Assembly: GCF_034932065.1 (NCBI RefSeq)
Contig: NZ_JAYGHP010000009.1
Coordinates: forward strand, 121,596 to 185,595
Origin: Crocosphaera sp. UHCC 0190
Lineage (GTDB): Bacteria; Cyanobacteriota; Cyanobacteriia; Cyanobacteriales; Microcystaceae
Direction of reading: 5' to 3'
Length of the DNA stretch: 64,000 bases
Positions 54,344 to 63,459 of the stretch are shown piece by piece. The translations under genes and the position numbers were made by a program. The notes beneath the pieces were generated by a model. That model worked only from the letters and a program-made list of their open reading frames with translations, ran no database searches and was not told where the DNA came from. The stretch's first letter is position 1. Every line of letters begins with the position of its first letter.

Positions 54344-56173
54344 TTATTGAATAAAACGGCGCACTTTACCTAGAGCGATATATGAACCGCCTTGAGATGT
54401 CTCTTTAATACCGTCAACCAGAAAAAGAATACCTTCTTGACGAATATTACGAGGAAAACGAATATTATAATCAGGATTATAGCCATCTGATACGACCCTG
54501 GCTCTTAATTTTTTACCATCTTTTACACATTGAATTAATATCCCATTACCAACTGTATCTGTTTCCTCTAAATCAGCTAATGTCAGAGAAGATTTAACGG
54601 CTTTAAGATCCTGATTTTTAGCAGTTGTTTGACTCGCTTTTTTTTCTTCTCCTGGTTTCACCAACCGTTGAATTTTTCCTGAAGTCCGATAAAAAGTCCC
54701 ATTAGCAGAAAGTACAATATTTTCAACAACATAATTTACTCCCTCGGCACGAATACTGCGAGGAAATTGAACATTTAAAGTCTGATCATATCCTTCAGAA
54801 ATAACCCGAATTCTTAACTTTCCTTCAATCCGTTCACATTTGACAATAACCCCTTCTTTAGCATCAGAAATAGCCTCTAATTGTTCAGCAGATCCCGATG
54901 TAACCCCGCGCAATTTTAAATCACTGCGATTACGACTAAGACTTTGATAGGATTGATCGCGCATTTCTTTGCGAATTCCTTGACTATATCGTCGATTTTC
55001 TAAGGTTTCTGCATAATATTCAAGCTGACTAATTTCTTCTGCTATTTCAAAAAATTCTGCTAAAGCTTTTTGCTTTAAATTATCAGCAAATTTTCGCAAG
55101 TTTTCGGCTGCTTCTTGATAATTACCTTGATCAGCTAAAGCAATTGCATTATCCTTAATTTTAGCAATCCTTAACTGACTGGTTTTTCCCAAAATTTGAG
55201 GATCAGTTGCAATATTTTGACTTTCTTCTTGATCTCCTACTTTAATGGAAATCCTCACCTCTTCTTGACATTGCTGCAAACTGTCATTAATCACAGTTTC
55301 ATAGCGACAAGCTAAAGTTAAAATGTCATAATTCCCTGGCTGAAACTGTGGGGGAATAGAGAGAGAAATTGCTAGAGGTTTCGGTTCAAATTGATAGACA
55401 TCTCCCAAGAAAAGCGATAAATTACTATCTTTTTTATCCTGACGATAACTGTTTAAAATATCAACAACTTTAGTGTTATTTTCCTCTTTTAGAGTAACGG
55501 TTAAATTTTGGGCAGCAACCGAGACTAAACTTTCCATTTCAATCGCAAAAACATCGGCAGCTTCATCAGGAGATTGAATAAAATAAAAGTTTCCTCCTCC
55601 TGCATTGGCCATGGATATTAATAAGTCTTCATTAAAGCTACTGCCAAATCCTAATGTTGTGGTAATAATTCCCTGTTTGGCTTTTTCTTCTGCTGTTTTT
55701 GTCAGAATATTTGGTCTTTTTTCTCCCACATTGGCCAAACCATCAGTTAGTAATAAAACTCGATTTAGTTGTTGGGAAGATACATGAGTTTTCACTTGAT
55801 CACATCCCATTAACCAACCCCCACTTAAATTAGTACAACCTCTAGCTGAAATTTTTCGGAGTTGCTGTTTAATAGATGCTCTATTTATGACTGGTTGGGG
55901 AGGTAAAATTATTTCGGGAACATCATCATAAATGACCACTGAGAGGATATCATCAGGGGTAAGATATTCTACTAACTTTTGTGCAGCTTGGATAGCATAA
56001 CTGAGAGGATAACCAGCCATGGAACCAGAACGATCCAAAACTAGACTTATATTCAGAGGACGACGAGATGGGTTATTATTCGTTTGAGAAGTCCCAAAAC
56101 TAACAATTAAATCAATATTAGTCTCAGTTTGTAGGGGAATTAAAGATTGGCTTAAAGTATAGTGTACTTTCAT
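54344..56173 (-). CDS. vWA-domain protein with two C-terminal beta-rich repeats
   Basis: Protein of 609 residues without signal peptide or membrane helix. Residues 38-230 form a vWA domain with a full MIDAS D47-R-S49-G-S51 (LVLDRSGSMAG), plus LLTDGLANVGE. A beta-sandwich and a helical segment (KIAKIKDNAIALADQGNYQEAAENL) follow. Two copies of a unit of about 80 residues then occur, each with VKCERIEGKLRIRVISEGYDQTLNVQFPRSIR / IQCVKDGKKLRARVVSDGYNPDYNIRFPRNIR. The repeat unit resembles small WGR-like or OB-like modules, but I cannot name it. Likely a cytoplasmic scaffold. Confidence 0.82.
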   Translation of the reverse strand: MKVHYTLSQSLIPLQTETNIDLIVSFGTSQTNNNPSRRPLNISLVLDRSGSMAGYPLSYAIQAAQKLVEYLTPDDILSVVIYDDVPEIILPPQPVINRASIKQQLRKISARGCTNLSGGWLMGCDQVKTHVSSQQLNRVLLLTDGLANVGEKRPNILTKTAEEKAKQGIITTTLGFGSSFNEDLLISMANAGGGNFYFIQSPDEAADVFAIEMESLVSVAAQNLTVTLKEENNTKVVDILNSYRQDKKDSNLSLFLGDVYQFEPKPLAISLSIPPQFQPGNYDILTLACRYETVINDSLQQCQEEVRISIKVGDQEESQNIATDPQILGKTSQLRIAKIKDNAIALADQGNYQEAAENLRKFADNLKQKALAEFFEIAEEISQLEYYAETLENRRYSQGIRKEMRDQSYQSLSRNRSDLKLRGVTSGSAEQLEAISDAKEGVIVKCERIEGKLRIRVISEGYDQTLNVQFPRSIRAEGVNYVVENIVLSANGTFYRTSGKIQRLVKPGEEKKASQTTAKNQDLKAVKSSLTLADLEETDTVGNGILIQCVKDGKKLRARVVSDGYNPDYNIRFPRNIRQEGILFLVDGIKETSQGGSYIALGKVRRFIQ

Positions 56174-56323
56174 GGATAATCGACTCCAAAATTAGTCTAG
56201 TTATCAGTCAGATGCTCTTTTATTTATTCTTCCCACAAACAACCTAAAACTTATCATAAATTCTGTCACAAGCCATAATCAGCTTCTAGCTTGTGACAGG
56301 CAAAATGACTATTTTACTTAAGA

Positions 56324-57388
56324 TTAGCTATAGTATTCATGGCTTAAAAATGGTAGAGCAATTAATTCTCCTGTTGCTAGTCCAATGGTAATATTTAATC
56401 CTTCACCACCTGCCTTAGTTTTAACATAAGTTAAGCCAAAAGCTTCTTGTTCTATTTCGGTACAACTGGTTAAAATTCCTACCTTGTTATCATCAAGCAT
56501 AACGGGGGTTCCTGGTTCTACTAATTGACTTAATTTAACTCCCCAGAGGCGTTGTTTAACCCCTTTATAAGTGTTTAATCTGGCAATAGTTTCCTGTCCA
56601 ATATAACAACCTTTATCAAAGGAAATAGCTTGCCATAACCCTACTTCCAAGGGGTTATAATCTTCTGTTAATTCCTGATCGGGATAGGGCCTTCCTTGCT
56701 TAATTCTGAGTTTTTCCCAAACATTATTACCGACTGGTATTGATCCTAATTCTATTAATTTTTGCCAAACGGTTAACGCTGACTCTACAGGAATAATTAA
56801 AGTATAACCTGTAATTCCTAACCCAGTCCCGACAGCAATTCTGAATGTATCATTTTCTATAGTAACTAAGGTATGATCGCCTTCAGATAAATTAACAATA
56901 TCATTAATTCCCCATTTTTGTAAAATTAAATCACTGCCATCACCGATCAAAGTCAACACAATATTGTCAGAAGAAATATCCGTTATTTCTACCTTATCCA
57001 TTGGGAAAAGATAGCGATCCATCCACTCTATTAAAAACTGACGACGGTTAGGAGAAACTAACAAGACAATACTATCTTCTGTAATATAAGCTGTTGCTAA
57101 ATCTAGGGTTCGTCCCGTAGAATTAACGAAAACTGTATTACAACTTTGCCCTGATTTCAGGATATTAATATTATTCGTGGTTTGGTTATGCAAAAAACGC
57201 TGACGATCTGCTCCTTTTAATTGTAAAACTCCCCAATGACTGCGATCGCAAATAAGCACCGTATCTTGAAGATATTTTAAAGCTTGGTCATCATTACCAA
57301 AGCTGTCAATTTTTTCTCTATTTTGGTCAAAAACTGCACCAGAATTGAGTTGAAAACTCATTAAATCTTGTATCATGTTATCACTCAT
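56324..57388 (-). CDS. ygfZ: YgfZ/GcvT-like folate-binding protein
   Basis: Protein of 354 residues of the GcvT-like fold. The YgfZ signature is KGCYIGQETIARL (K-G-C-Y-x-G-Q-E); N-terminal blocks are RQRFLHNQTTNNI and TGRTLDLATAYI. YgfZ/IBA57 proteins help maintain some Fe-S cluster enzymes with tetrahydrofolate. It lies 8 bp after a conserved hypothetical gene on the same strand and is probably co-transcribed with it. Confidence 0.92.
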   Translation of the reverse strand: MSDNMIQDLMSFQLNSGAVFDQNREKIDSFGNDDQALKYLQDTVLICDRSHWGVLQLKGADRQRFLHNQTTNNINILKSGQSCNTVFVNSTGRTLDLATAYITEDSIVLLVSPNRRQFLIEWMDRYLFPMDKVEITDISSDNIVLTLIGDGSDLILQKWGINDIVNLSEGDHTLVTIENDTFRIAVGTGLGITGYTLIIPVESALTVWQKLIELGSIPVGNNVWEKLRIKQGRPYPDQELTEDYNPLEVGLWQAISFDKGCYIGQETIARLNTYKGVKQRLWGVKLSQLVEPGTPVMLDDNKVGILTSCTEIEQEAFGLTYVKTKAGGEGLNITIGLATGELIALPFLSHEYYS

Positions 57389-57396
57389 TTAATCGA

Positions 57397-57795
57397 TTAA
57401 ATCACTGGTAAATTTTCAAATATGTCATTAATTAGAGATTTGGTTTTTGCCTCTAGTTTCTCCCAACTAACTTCTCCTGATTCTTTAATTAAGTTTGTAT
57501 CTATTTGTACATTTTCCTTGATTTTTAATGATTGCTCTTCCTGATCTAGAGAAGATTCATAATCAAGGAAACATACTTGGAAACAGATATCCCAGATATC
57601 TATTTTTACAGAATGTTCTTGATAAGTTAATAGAAGTTGATAACCAGGATAAGGACTTTGAACTTCATGATAAGTTCCTTCCCAGGTTGATTTTTCTAAT
57701 TGCTGTCTTAAATTGTCTAAGACACGGATAAAAGCTGGTTGCATCAGGAGTTGAGCTTGTTCCCAATCAAGGGTATTTTTGAAAGTAGGCTTCAT
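57397..57795 (-). CDS. Conserved cyanobacterial protein, unknown function
   Basis: Protein of 132 residues from ATG 57795 (MKPTFKNTLDWEQAQLLMQPAFIRVLDNLRQQLE). A TTG one codon earlier is possible. WEGTYHEVQSPYPGYQLLLTY and IDIWDICFQVCFLDYE suggest an alpha/beta fold without membrane segments. I think it is widespread in cyanobacteria but do not know a name. Coupling to ygfZ (8-bp gap) hints at a shared role in Fe-S or folate biology; this is only inference. Confidence 0.72.
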   Translation of the reverse strand: MKPTFKNTLDWEQAQLLMQPAFIRVLDNLRQQLEKSTWEGTYHEVQSPYPGYQLLLTYQEHSVKIDIWDICFQVCFLDYESSLDQEEQSLKIKENVQIDTNLIKESGEVSWEKLEAKTKSLINDIFENLPVI

Positions 57796-57899
57796 CAATT
57801 TAGGAGATCAACACCCCTTGGACAAGGTTAACAAACAGAAGTATGATTGAAATTAAGTTGAGATAATTTTGGGTTCCCTGTATATTCTACCTAAAGTGA

Positions 57900-59183
57900 A
57901 TGTCAAAAGCAAAAGATTATTACAAAATTCTTCAAGTTTCTTCTCAGGCGACTTCAGAGGAAATTAAAATCGCTTTTCGTCGTTTGGCCCGTCAATATCA
58001 TCCTGATCTCCATCCAAATGATCCTTTTTGTGAAGAAAAATTCAAAGAAATTTCTGAAGCTTATAAAATTCTGATCAATCAAAAAAATAGTTTTCAAAAT
58101 CCTGATAAATTTCAAACTAATAATCAATCAAAATCATTATCTGTTCAAGATATTTATCTTCGCGGTGTTAAGAAAACTTTGGCAAAAAACTATGTATCTG
58201 CTCTTAGTGATTATGATCAAGCAATTCAGTTAAAACCTGATTTTTTAGAGGCTTATATTAAACGTTGTGAAGTCTATTTTTATCTCGATCTGTATCAAAA
58301 ATCTTTAGAAGATAGTCAGACTATTTTAAGATTAGATTCTCGATGCTTTGAGGCCTATTATTATCAAGGGCGTTCTCGTCATAAGTTAGGCTATTTACCA
58401 GGGGCAATTGAAGCCTATACCCAAAGTATTAATATTCAAAATACTTCAGCTAAATCTTATTATTATCGCAGTTTTGCTTATGAAGAATTAAAGGAGCAAA
58501 AGAAGGCAATATCAGATATCAAAAAAGCCATTAATTTGTTTAAAATACAAGAAGATTTAAAGGGAGTAGAATTAGGTAAAAATAGACTGAATTCCTTAAA
58601 TAATCACTTCAATCAATTATGGCGAATTTGGGATTATCCTCTTATTAATATTTGTCAATTATTTTTAAGCACAGGAATTATGATTGTTATTGATCCAGGG
58701 GGAAATTTTTTATCTTGTTTAGCAAAATTACAATCAATACAAAGATTGATTTATGGTATATTTTATGGTATTGTTTTTAACATCATCTCTCTTCATGATT
58801 TCTATTTTAATCAGAGTAAAATTTTATTTAATCAATCCTCTGACATTTACTTATTTGTTTTAGGGATATCTCCTTTTTTGGCTTTGCTAATTATTAGCTT
58901 GATTGCTCAGTTAATGTATCGAAATTTTTTTTATTTTGTCTCAAGTGTGTTTTTTTCAGGAGTCTCTTTATTACCTTTTATGGGTTTCCTAATCTTGGAG
59001 CATCTGTTAATTCATGAATTTTATTTTATCAAAACTATCGCTCTAATATTCACAGGATGCTATACTCTTTTGATATTATATAATGGCTGTTTACAAGTCT
59101 ATAACTTTTCTGAGAAAATGGCCGCTTTTTGGTCATCAATTATGTTGATTGTAGTAGGAATAATTCTGGGAATATTGATTTAG
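57900..59183 (+). CDS. DnaJ-TPR membrane protein
   Basis: Protein of 427 residues. The N-terminal J domain is [34 protein letters not shown] (HPD at 34-36). TPR repeats follow at about 75-225 ([49 protein letters not shown]). The last 190 residues hold four or five hydrophobic helices. It would recruit Hsp70 (DnaK) to a membrane and bind a client through the TPRs. This J-TPR-membrane order is unusual outside cyanobacteria. It is divergent from the ygfZ genes. Confidence 0.88.
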   Translation: MSKAKDYYKILQVSSQATSEEIKIAFRRLARQYHPDLHPNDPFCEEKFKEISEAYKILINQKNSFQNPDKFQTNNQSKSLSVQDIYLRGVKKTLAKNYVSALSDYDQAIQLKPDFLEAYIKRCEVYFYLDLYQKSLEDSQTILRLDSRCFEAYYYQGRSRHKLGYLPGAIEAYTQSINIQNTSAKSYYYRSFAYEELKEQKKAISDIKKAINLFKIQEDLKGVELGKNRLNSLNNHFNQLWRIWDYPLINICQLFLSTGIMIVIDPGGNFLSCLAKLQSIQRLIYGIFYGIVFNIISLHDFYFNQSKILFNQSSDIYLFVLGISPFLALLIISLIAQLMYRNFFYFVSSVFFSGVSLLPFMGFLILEHLLIHEFYFIKTIALIFTGCYTLLILYNGCLQVYNFSEKMAAFWSSIMLIVVGIILGILI

Positions 59184-59212
59184 ATAAACAAAAGCGAAAA
59201 AGTTGAGATATA

Positions 59213-59962
59213 ATGTCAAAGTTACTAGCTTTCCTTCGTCTAATAATGTTTGATTCAATAAAAATTTTTCAAGCTAAGCTTTTGTCCCTATCAAGTCTAA
59301 GTCTATCCCTAATCTTGCCACTAGCTGCTCCTGTTAATAGTGAGCCAATTGTAACAGAAAATCAGCTAGATTTATCCCCAGAAATTATCAATGAGAGTCC
59401 CGTATTACAGCGATGGTTAAAAACTGTACCTAACGTCTCAGAAGAAATTCAAAATGATCCCAGTTTTCGCACTCGTATTGGTATTGGATATGCTGAATTT
59501 CCTTCTTCCCATCATCGAGGAGGTATCAATGTTCGGGTAGAAGATATTTTTATTGGTCAAACTAATTTAACCCTTAGTGGAGACTATGAAACCTCTTTTA
59601 ATGATGATGAAGATAGAGAAGCTGGTGGGGTTAATTTAAACTATTATATATTACCATTAGGAAGTTATATTAATGCTACACCTATTGTGGGATATCGTTC
59701 TATTAGAACCAATAATTATGATGAAGATGGGGTTAATGTTGGGGCTAAAATTATCTTTCCTTTATCTCGCACAGGAGCATCTGATTTCTCAGTTTCTCAA
59801 ACCTTTATGTCTCCAGGTGATGACAATGAAGTAGGAATAACAAACCTTTCTTTTGGTTATGCAATAACTAAAAATATTCGTCTCGCTACCGAAATAGAAA
59901 AACAAAATTCACGGGTTAAAAAAGACAGTCAATTTAGTATTTTAGTGGAATGGATGCCCTAA
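59213..59962 (+). CDS. Predicted outer-membrane beta-barrel protein
   Basis: Protein of 249 residues. A long N-terminus (MSKLLAFLRLIMFDSIKIFQ) precedes a signal-like segment (LLSLSSLSLSLILPLAAPVNSE). The body is alternating polar/hydrophobic strands (RIGIGYAEF; NVRVEDIFIGQTNLTLSGDYET; VNLNYYILPLGSY; NVGAKIIFPLS; GITNLSFGYAI; FSILVEWMP), typical of a small barrel with a C-terminal aromatic residue. It lies 3 bp before an ABC-2 permease gene. Function unknown. A start later in the N-terminus would give a shorter signal peptide. Confidence 0.72.
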   Translation: MSKLLAFLRLIMFDSIKIFQAKLLSLSSLSLSLILPLAAPVNSEPIVTENQLDLSPEIINESPVLQRWLKTVPNVSEEIQNDPSFRTRIGIGYAEFPSSHHRGGINVRVEDIFIGQTNLTLSGDYETSFNDDEDREAGGVNLNYYILPLGSYINATPIVGYRSIRTNNYDEDGVNVGAKIIFPLSRTGASDFSVSQTFMSPGDDNEVGITNLSFGYAITKNIRLATEIEKQNSRVKKDSQFSILVEWMP

Positions 59963-59965
59963 ATT

Positions 59966-60748
59966 ATGGTAAAGTATTTAAAGATTCTACAGTTATTCTG
60001 GAGTACGTCAATTAGCGCAGAATTAGAGTATCGTTTAAACTTTTTAATTGCCGTCTTAAGCAGTTTAGCCAATTTAATTGGCAGTATTTTTAGCTTGTTT
60101 TTATTTTATAGGACAGGCTATACATTTCAAGGGTGGAGTTGGCAAGAATCTCTAATTGTCTTAGGAATATTTACCCTTTTACAAGGAATTTCATCCACTT
60201 TATTAGTACCCAATTTGAATCGTATTGTGGAACAAGTTCAACAAGGAACCCTTGATTTTATTTTGCTAAAACCCATTAGTAGTCAATATTGGTTATCGTT
60301 GAGAACCCTTTCTCCTTGGGGATTTCCTGATTTTATTTTTGGAATAATAATTATTAATTATGCTGGTTATCAACTCGGAATACCTAGCTATAATTATTTA
60401 TTAAGTAGTCTGACAATAGGCTTTGCTATTATTAGCTTATATAGCATCTGGTTTATGTTAGGATCTACCAGTATCTGGTTTGTTAAGATCTACAATGTAA
60501 CTGAAGTCCTCAAAGGATTATTAGAGGCAGGAAGATTTCCCATTGCTGCTTATCCAACTGCTTATCGATTTTTCTTTACCTTTGTCATTCCTGTAACTTT
60601 TTTAACCACTGTTCCCGCAGAAACATTGTTGGGAAAAACCCAATTTTCTTGGTTACTTAGTTCAGGGCTTTTAGCCGTTCTTTTGTTAACAATTTCTCAC
60701 TATTTTTGGCAATTTGCCCTCCGTTTTTATACCAGTGCATCTAGTTAA
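59966..60748 (+). CDS. ABC-2 family transporter permease (DUF990-like)
   Basis: Protein of 260 residues with six membrane helices. The opening WSTSISAELEYRLNFLIAVLSSLANLIGSIFSLFLFY and the segment GTLDFILLKPISSQYWLSLR match permeases of the DUF990 type, usually paired with an ABC-2 ATPase for export. Such an ATPase is not adjacent; the following ATPase is of the cobalt/ECF type and probably belongs to another system. It begins 3 bp after the beta-barrel gene. Confidence 0.85.
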   Translation: MVKYLKILQLFWSTSISAELEYRLNFLIAVLSSLANLIGSIFSLFLFYRTGYTFQGWSWQESLIVLGIFTLLQGISSTLLVPNLNRIVEQVQQGTLDFILLKPISSQYWLSLRTLSPWGFPDFIFGIIIINYAGYQLGIPSYNYLLSSLTIGFAIISLYSIWFMLGSTSIWFVKIYNVTEVLKGLLEAGRFPIAAYPTAYRFFFTFVIPVTFLTTVPAETLLGKTQFSWLLSSGLLAVLLLTISHYFWQFALRFYTSASS

Positions 60749-60786
60749 CTATCTAACTGTTAAAAATTGATTTTTGGAATTGTAAA

Positions 60787-61554
60787 ATGCACCATAACCC
60801 TGTATTAATTCAAAATCTTAGCCATGCTTACCCCGATGGAACTTTATCCCTGGATCAGATAAATTTAGCCATTAGAGCTAATGAAAAAGTCGCGTTGATT
60901 GGAGCTAACGGCTCAGGAAAATCGACCTTACAACTCCATCTTAACGGAATTTTTTTACCCCAAATAGGAGAAATTATGGTGGGAAAATGGAAAATTAATC
61001 AGCAAAATTTAACCGAAATTCGTAACTTTGTTGGTTTAGTTTTTCAGAACCCTGATAATCAATTATTTATGCCCACCGTTTGGGAAGATGTTGCTTTTGG
61101 CCCCATGAATAGAGGGGTAAAGGGAAACGAACTTCAAATAAGAGTAAAAACAGCCATGGAAGCCGTTAATATTGACCCCCAAACTTACGGACATCGTAAC
61201 CCAGATAACCTCTCAGGAGGAGAAAAAAAACGGGTAGCGATCGCCGGAGTTTTAGCCATGCAGCCCCAGGTTTTAGTATTAGATGAACCCTCGGCCCAAC
61301 TCGATCCCCGTTCCCGTCGCCAACTAATTAATTTACTCCATAGCTTATCTTTAACCCAATTAATTGCCACTCATGATCTAGACTTAGCTTGGGAATTATG
61401 CGATCGCACGATTATTTTAAGCCAAGGACAAGTGGTTTTCGATGGCAAAACCGAAGAAGTGATGAGAGATGCTAAATTCTTAGAAGAACACGCCTTAGAA
61501 CCCCCCCTAAGCTACAGTCGCCCCTATTGTGATTTAAGGGATAAACCCTTCTAA
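60787..61554 (+). CDS. ECF/cobalt-type ABC transporter ATPase
   Basis: Protein of 255 residues. The Walker A is GANGSGKST, the Q-loop region is LVFQNPDNQLFMPTVWEDVAFGP (the NPDxQ form typical of CbiO/EcfA), the signature is LSGGEKKRV and the Walker B is VLVLDEPSAQLDP, followed by THD as H-loop. This group powers vitamin or metal (Co/Ni) import by ECF transporters. No EcfT or substrate-binding gene is in the window. It starts 38 bp after the permease. Confidence 0.9.
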   Translation: MHHNPVLIQNLSHAYPDGTLSLDQINLAIRANEKVALIGANGSGKSTLQLHLNGIFLPQIGEIMVGKWKINQQNLTEIRNFVGLVFQNPDNQLFMPTVWEDVAFGPMNRGVKGNELQIRVKTAMEAVNIDPQTYGHRNPDNLSGGEKKRVAIAGVLAMQPQVLVLDEPSAQLDPRSRRQLINLLHSLSLTQLIATHDLDLAWELCDRTIILSQGQVVFDGKTEEVMRDAKFLEEHALEPPLSYSRPYCDLRDKPF

Positions 61555-61652
61555 ATTTAGGTTTTATGGTAACGTTAACGCGATTATAATTCATATAATG
61601 TTCCTAAGCAGCTATTATGGATATTAATGTATTTCCCGCCAAGGAGAGCTAA

Positions 61653-62414
61653 ATGAGTTATAAATATATAAATGAAATAGCGTCACCAGAAAATTTACAA
61701 AAGTTTTTGGAATTTGTGGACTTAGCAGCAGGTGTAAGTCAAAATGTTAATAATGTTTGGGACATAGGCGATAAGCTAAGAGATAGTCATCAGATGCAAT
61801 TATGTCTCCAAGCAATTAAACAAGATCCGGCTTCAGCTAAAATGCTTGAAGAAAAGTATATTGGGCCAACTTATGACATTGAAAATATGTTAAAAATGCC
61901 TAAAGGTTCTTTAGGATGGACTTATGGGAAGGTAATGAGTACATTAGGCCATGATCCTCAATTTTATCGCCTACGTCCCAGTTTAGAAGAAGACATTGAC
62001 TATATTGCTTCTCGTATTCGCAAAACCCATGATATTCATCATATGATTACAGGTTTTAGTTTAGATAATTTAGGGGAATTAGGTGTCATTTCTGTAACGG
62101 TTGCTCAAACTCGTTATCCCACATTTTTATTATTGGATCTCTTGGGATTATTGATGACATTTTTTACCAGTGATAAACTGTATAGTGAGGAGCTTGAACT
62201 TACTGAAAAAGGAAAAACTCTCGCTTATAAATTTGAGCTACTTTCAGCTGGCATTAAAATGGGACAGGAAGCTAAACCCTTATTTCCCGTTAAGTGGGAA
62301 GAAGGTTTTGAACGTCCTTTAGATGAATGGCGAGAAGAACTAAATATTAAACCATTTGTTGATGGCCCCTTTAGTTGGTATAGCCATCCCCAACTCAAAG
62401 CAGCCATATCTTAA
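61653..62414 (+). CDS. Coq4-like protein
   Basis: Protein of 253 residues. Blocks such as PKGSLGWTYGKVMSTLGHDPQFY and the histidine motif TRIRKTHDIHHMITGF (written here as RIRKTHDIHHMITGF; H-D-x-x-H) match Coq4, a ubiquinone-biosynthesis organiser with a metal-binding H-D-x2-H site. Cyanobacteria make plastoquinone, not ubiquinone, so the function here is not obvious. A good AAGGAGAG site precedes the ATG. It is a lone gene. Confidence 0.86.
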   Translation: MSYKYINEIASPENLQKFLEFVDLAAGVSQNVNNVWDIGDKLRDSHQMQLCLQAIKQDPASAKMLEEKYIGPTYDIENMLKMPKGSLGWTYGKVMSTLGHDPQFYRLRPSLEEDIDYIASRIRKTHDIHHMITGFSLDNLGELGVISVTVAQTRYPTFLLLDLLGLLMTFFTSDKLYSEELELTEKGKTLAYKFELLSAGIKMGQEAKPLFPVKWEEGFERPLDEWREELNIKPFVDGPFSWYSHPQLKAAIS

Positions 62415-62440
62415 CCTCAGTCATTACTGCTAAACAAACA

Positions 62441-63052
62441 TCAATTAACTTCAATTTGTTTGCGCCACTGGGTAATGGCTTGTAAGGGGTCATCAATAAT
62501 TACATATTGTGCCAGTAAACTTAGATCGAGATTAGGTAATAATTGACTTTGAGATGTTTGCTGGTAACTATCATCTTGTAGGCAGTAAATCCTAAACTGT
62601 CGATCTTGCCAAAACCATACTTCTAGGACACCCAAACGCCGATAAATTTCTAGAGTATCAATGCCACCGCTTGTATAAACAACTTCAATCGCCAAATCAG
62701 GAATGTCTTTGTCTGTAGCGATACAATAACATTCATCTGGTTCTTTCCCCGCTTGTTTGTCTTCACGCTTAAGAGTCGTCGAACCCAACCCCCAAAAACG
62801 AATGCGTTTTTCTTCTAAATAAGCTTCTAACAATCTAGCGATCGCTTTTTTATCTAACTCGTGACTGCGACTGGGAGACATAATTTCTAAGGTTTTTGAC
62901 AGATAAGCGACACGATAACTGGAATGATTACCTAAAGATGTTAGAAATGACTCGTAGACTTGCCAAGTTACCCCAGAGGTGATGAATTTTTCTTCGCTAT
63001 CGTCTTTTTCTAGTTGAAGGGGGAAAGAATCATTTAGTAATACAGAAGTCAT
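62441..63052 (-). CDS. Uma2-family restriction-endonuclease-fold protein
   Basis: Protein of 203 residues of the DUF820/Uma2 group, which is greatly expanded in cyanobacteria. MSPSRSHELDKKAIARLLEAYLEE, then KREDKQAGKEPDECYCIA, PDLAIEVVYTSGG and YRRLGVLEVWFWQD are the family signatures; the P-D...E-V-V block carries the PD-(D/E)xK-type acidic residues. No role is established, and it is often a sign of mobile or accessory DNA. It converges on the Coq4-like gene with a 26-bp gap. Confidence 0.92.
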   Translation of the reverse strand: MTSVLLNDSFPLQLEKDDSEEKFITSGVTWQVYESFLTSLGNHSSYRVAYLSKTLEIMSPSRSHELDKKAIARLLEAYLEEKRIRFWGLGSTTLKREDKQAGKEPDECYCIATDKDIPDLAIEVVYTSGGIDTLEIYRRLGVLEVWFWQDRQFRIYCLQDDSYQQTSQSQLLPNLDLSLLAQYVIIDDPLQAITQWRKQIEVN

Positions 63053-63459
63053 ATTTATAGATCGCTTTGGGATTACTCAAATTATAGTTTTTCGACTAGG
63101 GAACCGTGGTTTTTGAGGCTAAACGCCGACAGTGATTCAGGAAATTATGAGACGAGATATGTCAAATTGTAAATTTTTTGCTAATAATAGTCTAGGGACG
63201 GCTAAACACAAGCACCTCCTAACCTCCCAGACTTGATCAGGGATTGGAGCGAGATTGTGCTAGTTTAAGAAATGTTAATGATCTGCCAACTAAGTCCCTA
63301 GTTAGTCTCAAGCTCTAACATCTTTCGCAAAAAAAGCCTACTCAGTCAAACTTCAAGGCTTTCTCTAGAAAGAAAATGGGACGAGATGACCTAAACTAGA
63401 TAACAATAACGTTAAGAAATCTTGCCATCGATTTCAGTTAAGCAAGAGGATTGGATTCT
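63053..63459 (+). promoter_or_regulatory. psbD upstream region and leader
   Basis: A 407-bp stretch between the Uma2 gene (divergent) and psbD with no gene. AAAGCCT (63333-63339) and AGGCTTT (63356-63362) form a 7-bp stem in the likely leader. The ribosome binding site is AGAGGA (63445-63450), ten bases before ATG. I could not place a convincing -10/-35 pair. psbD in cyanobacteria is strongly light-regulated, so promoter elements are expected here. Confidence 0.5.

Noticed and set aside
63160..63180. Possible HLR1 element upstream of psbD on the minus strand (TTTACAAT then TTGACAT)
   Set aside because: Only the first half matches; the second half has the wrong spacing and sequence.
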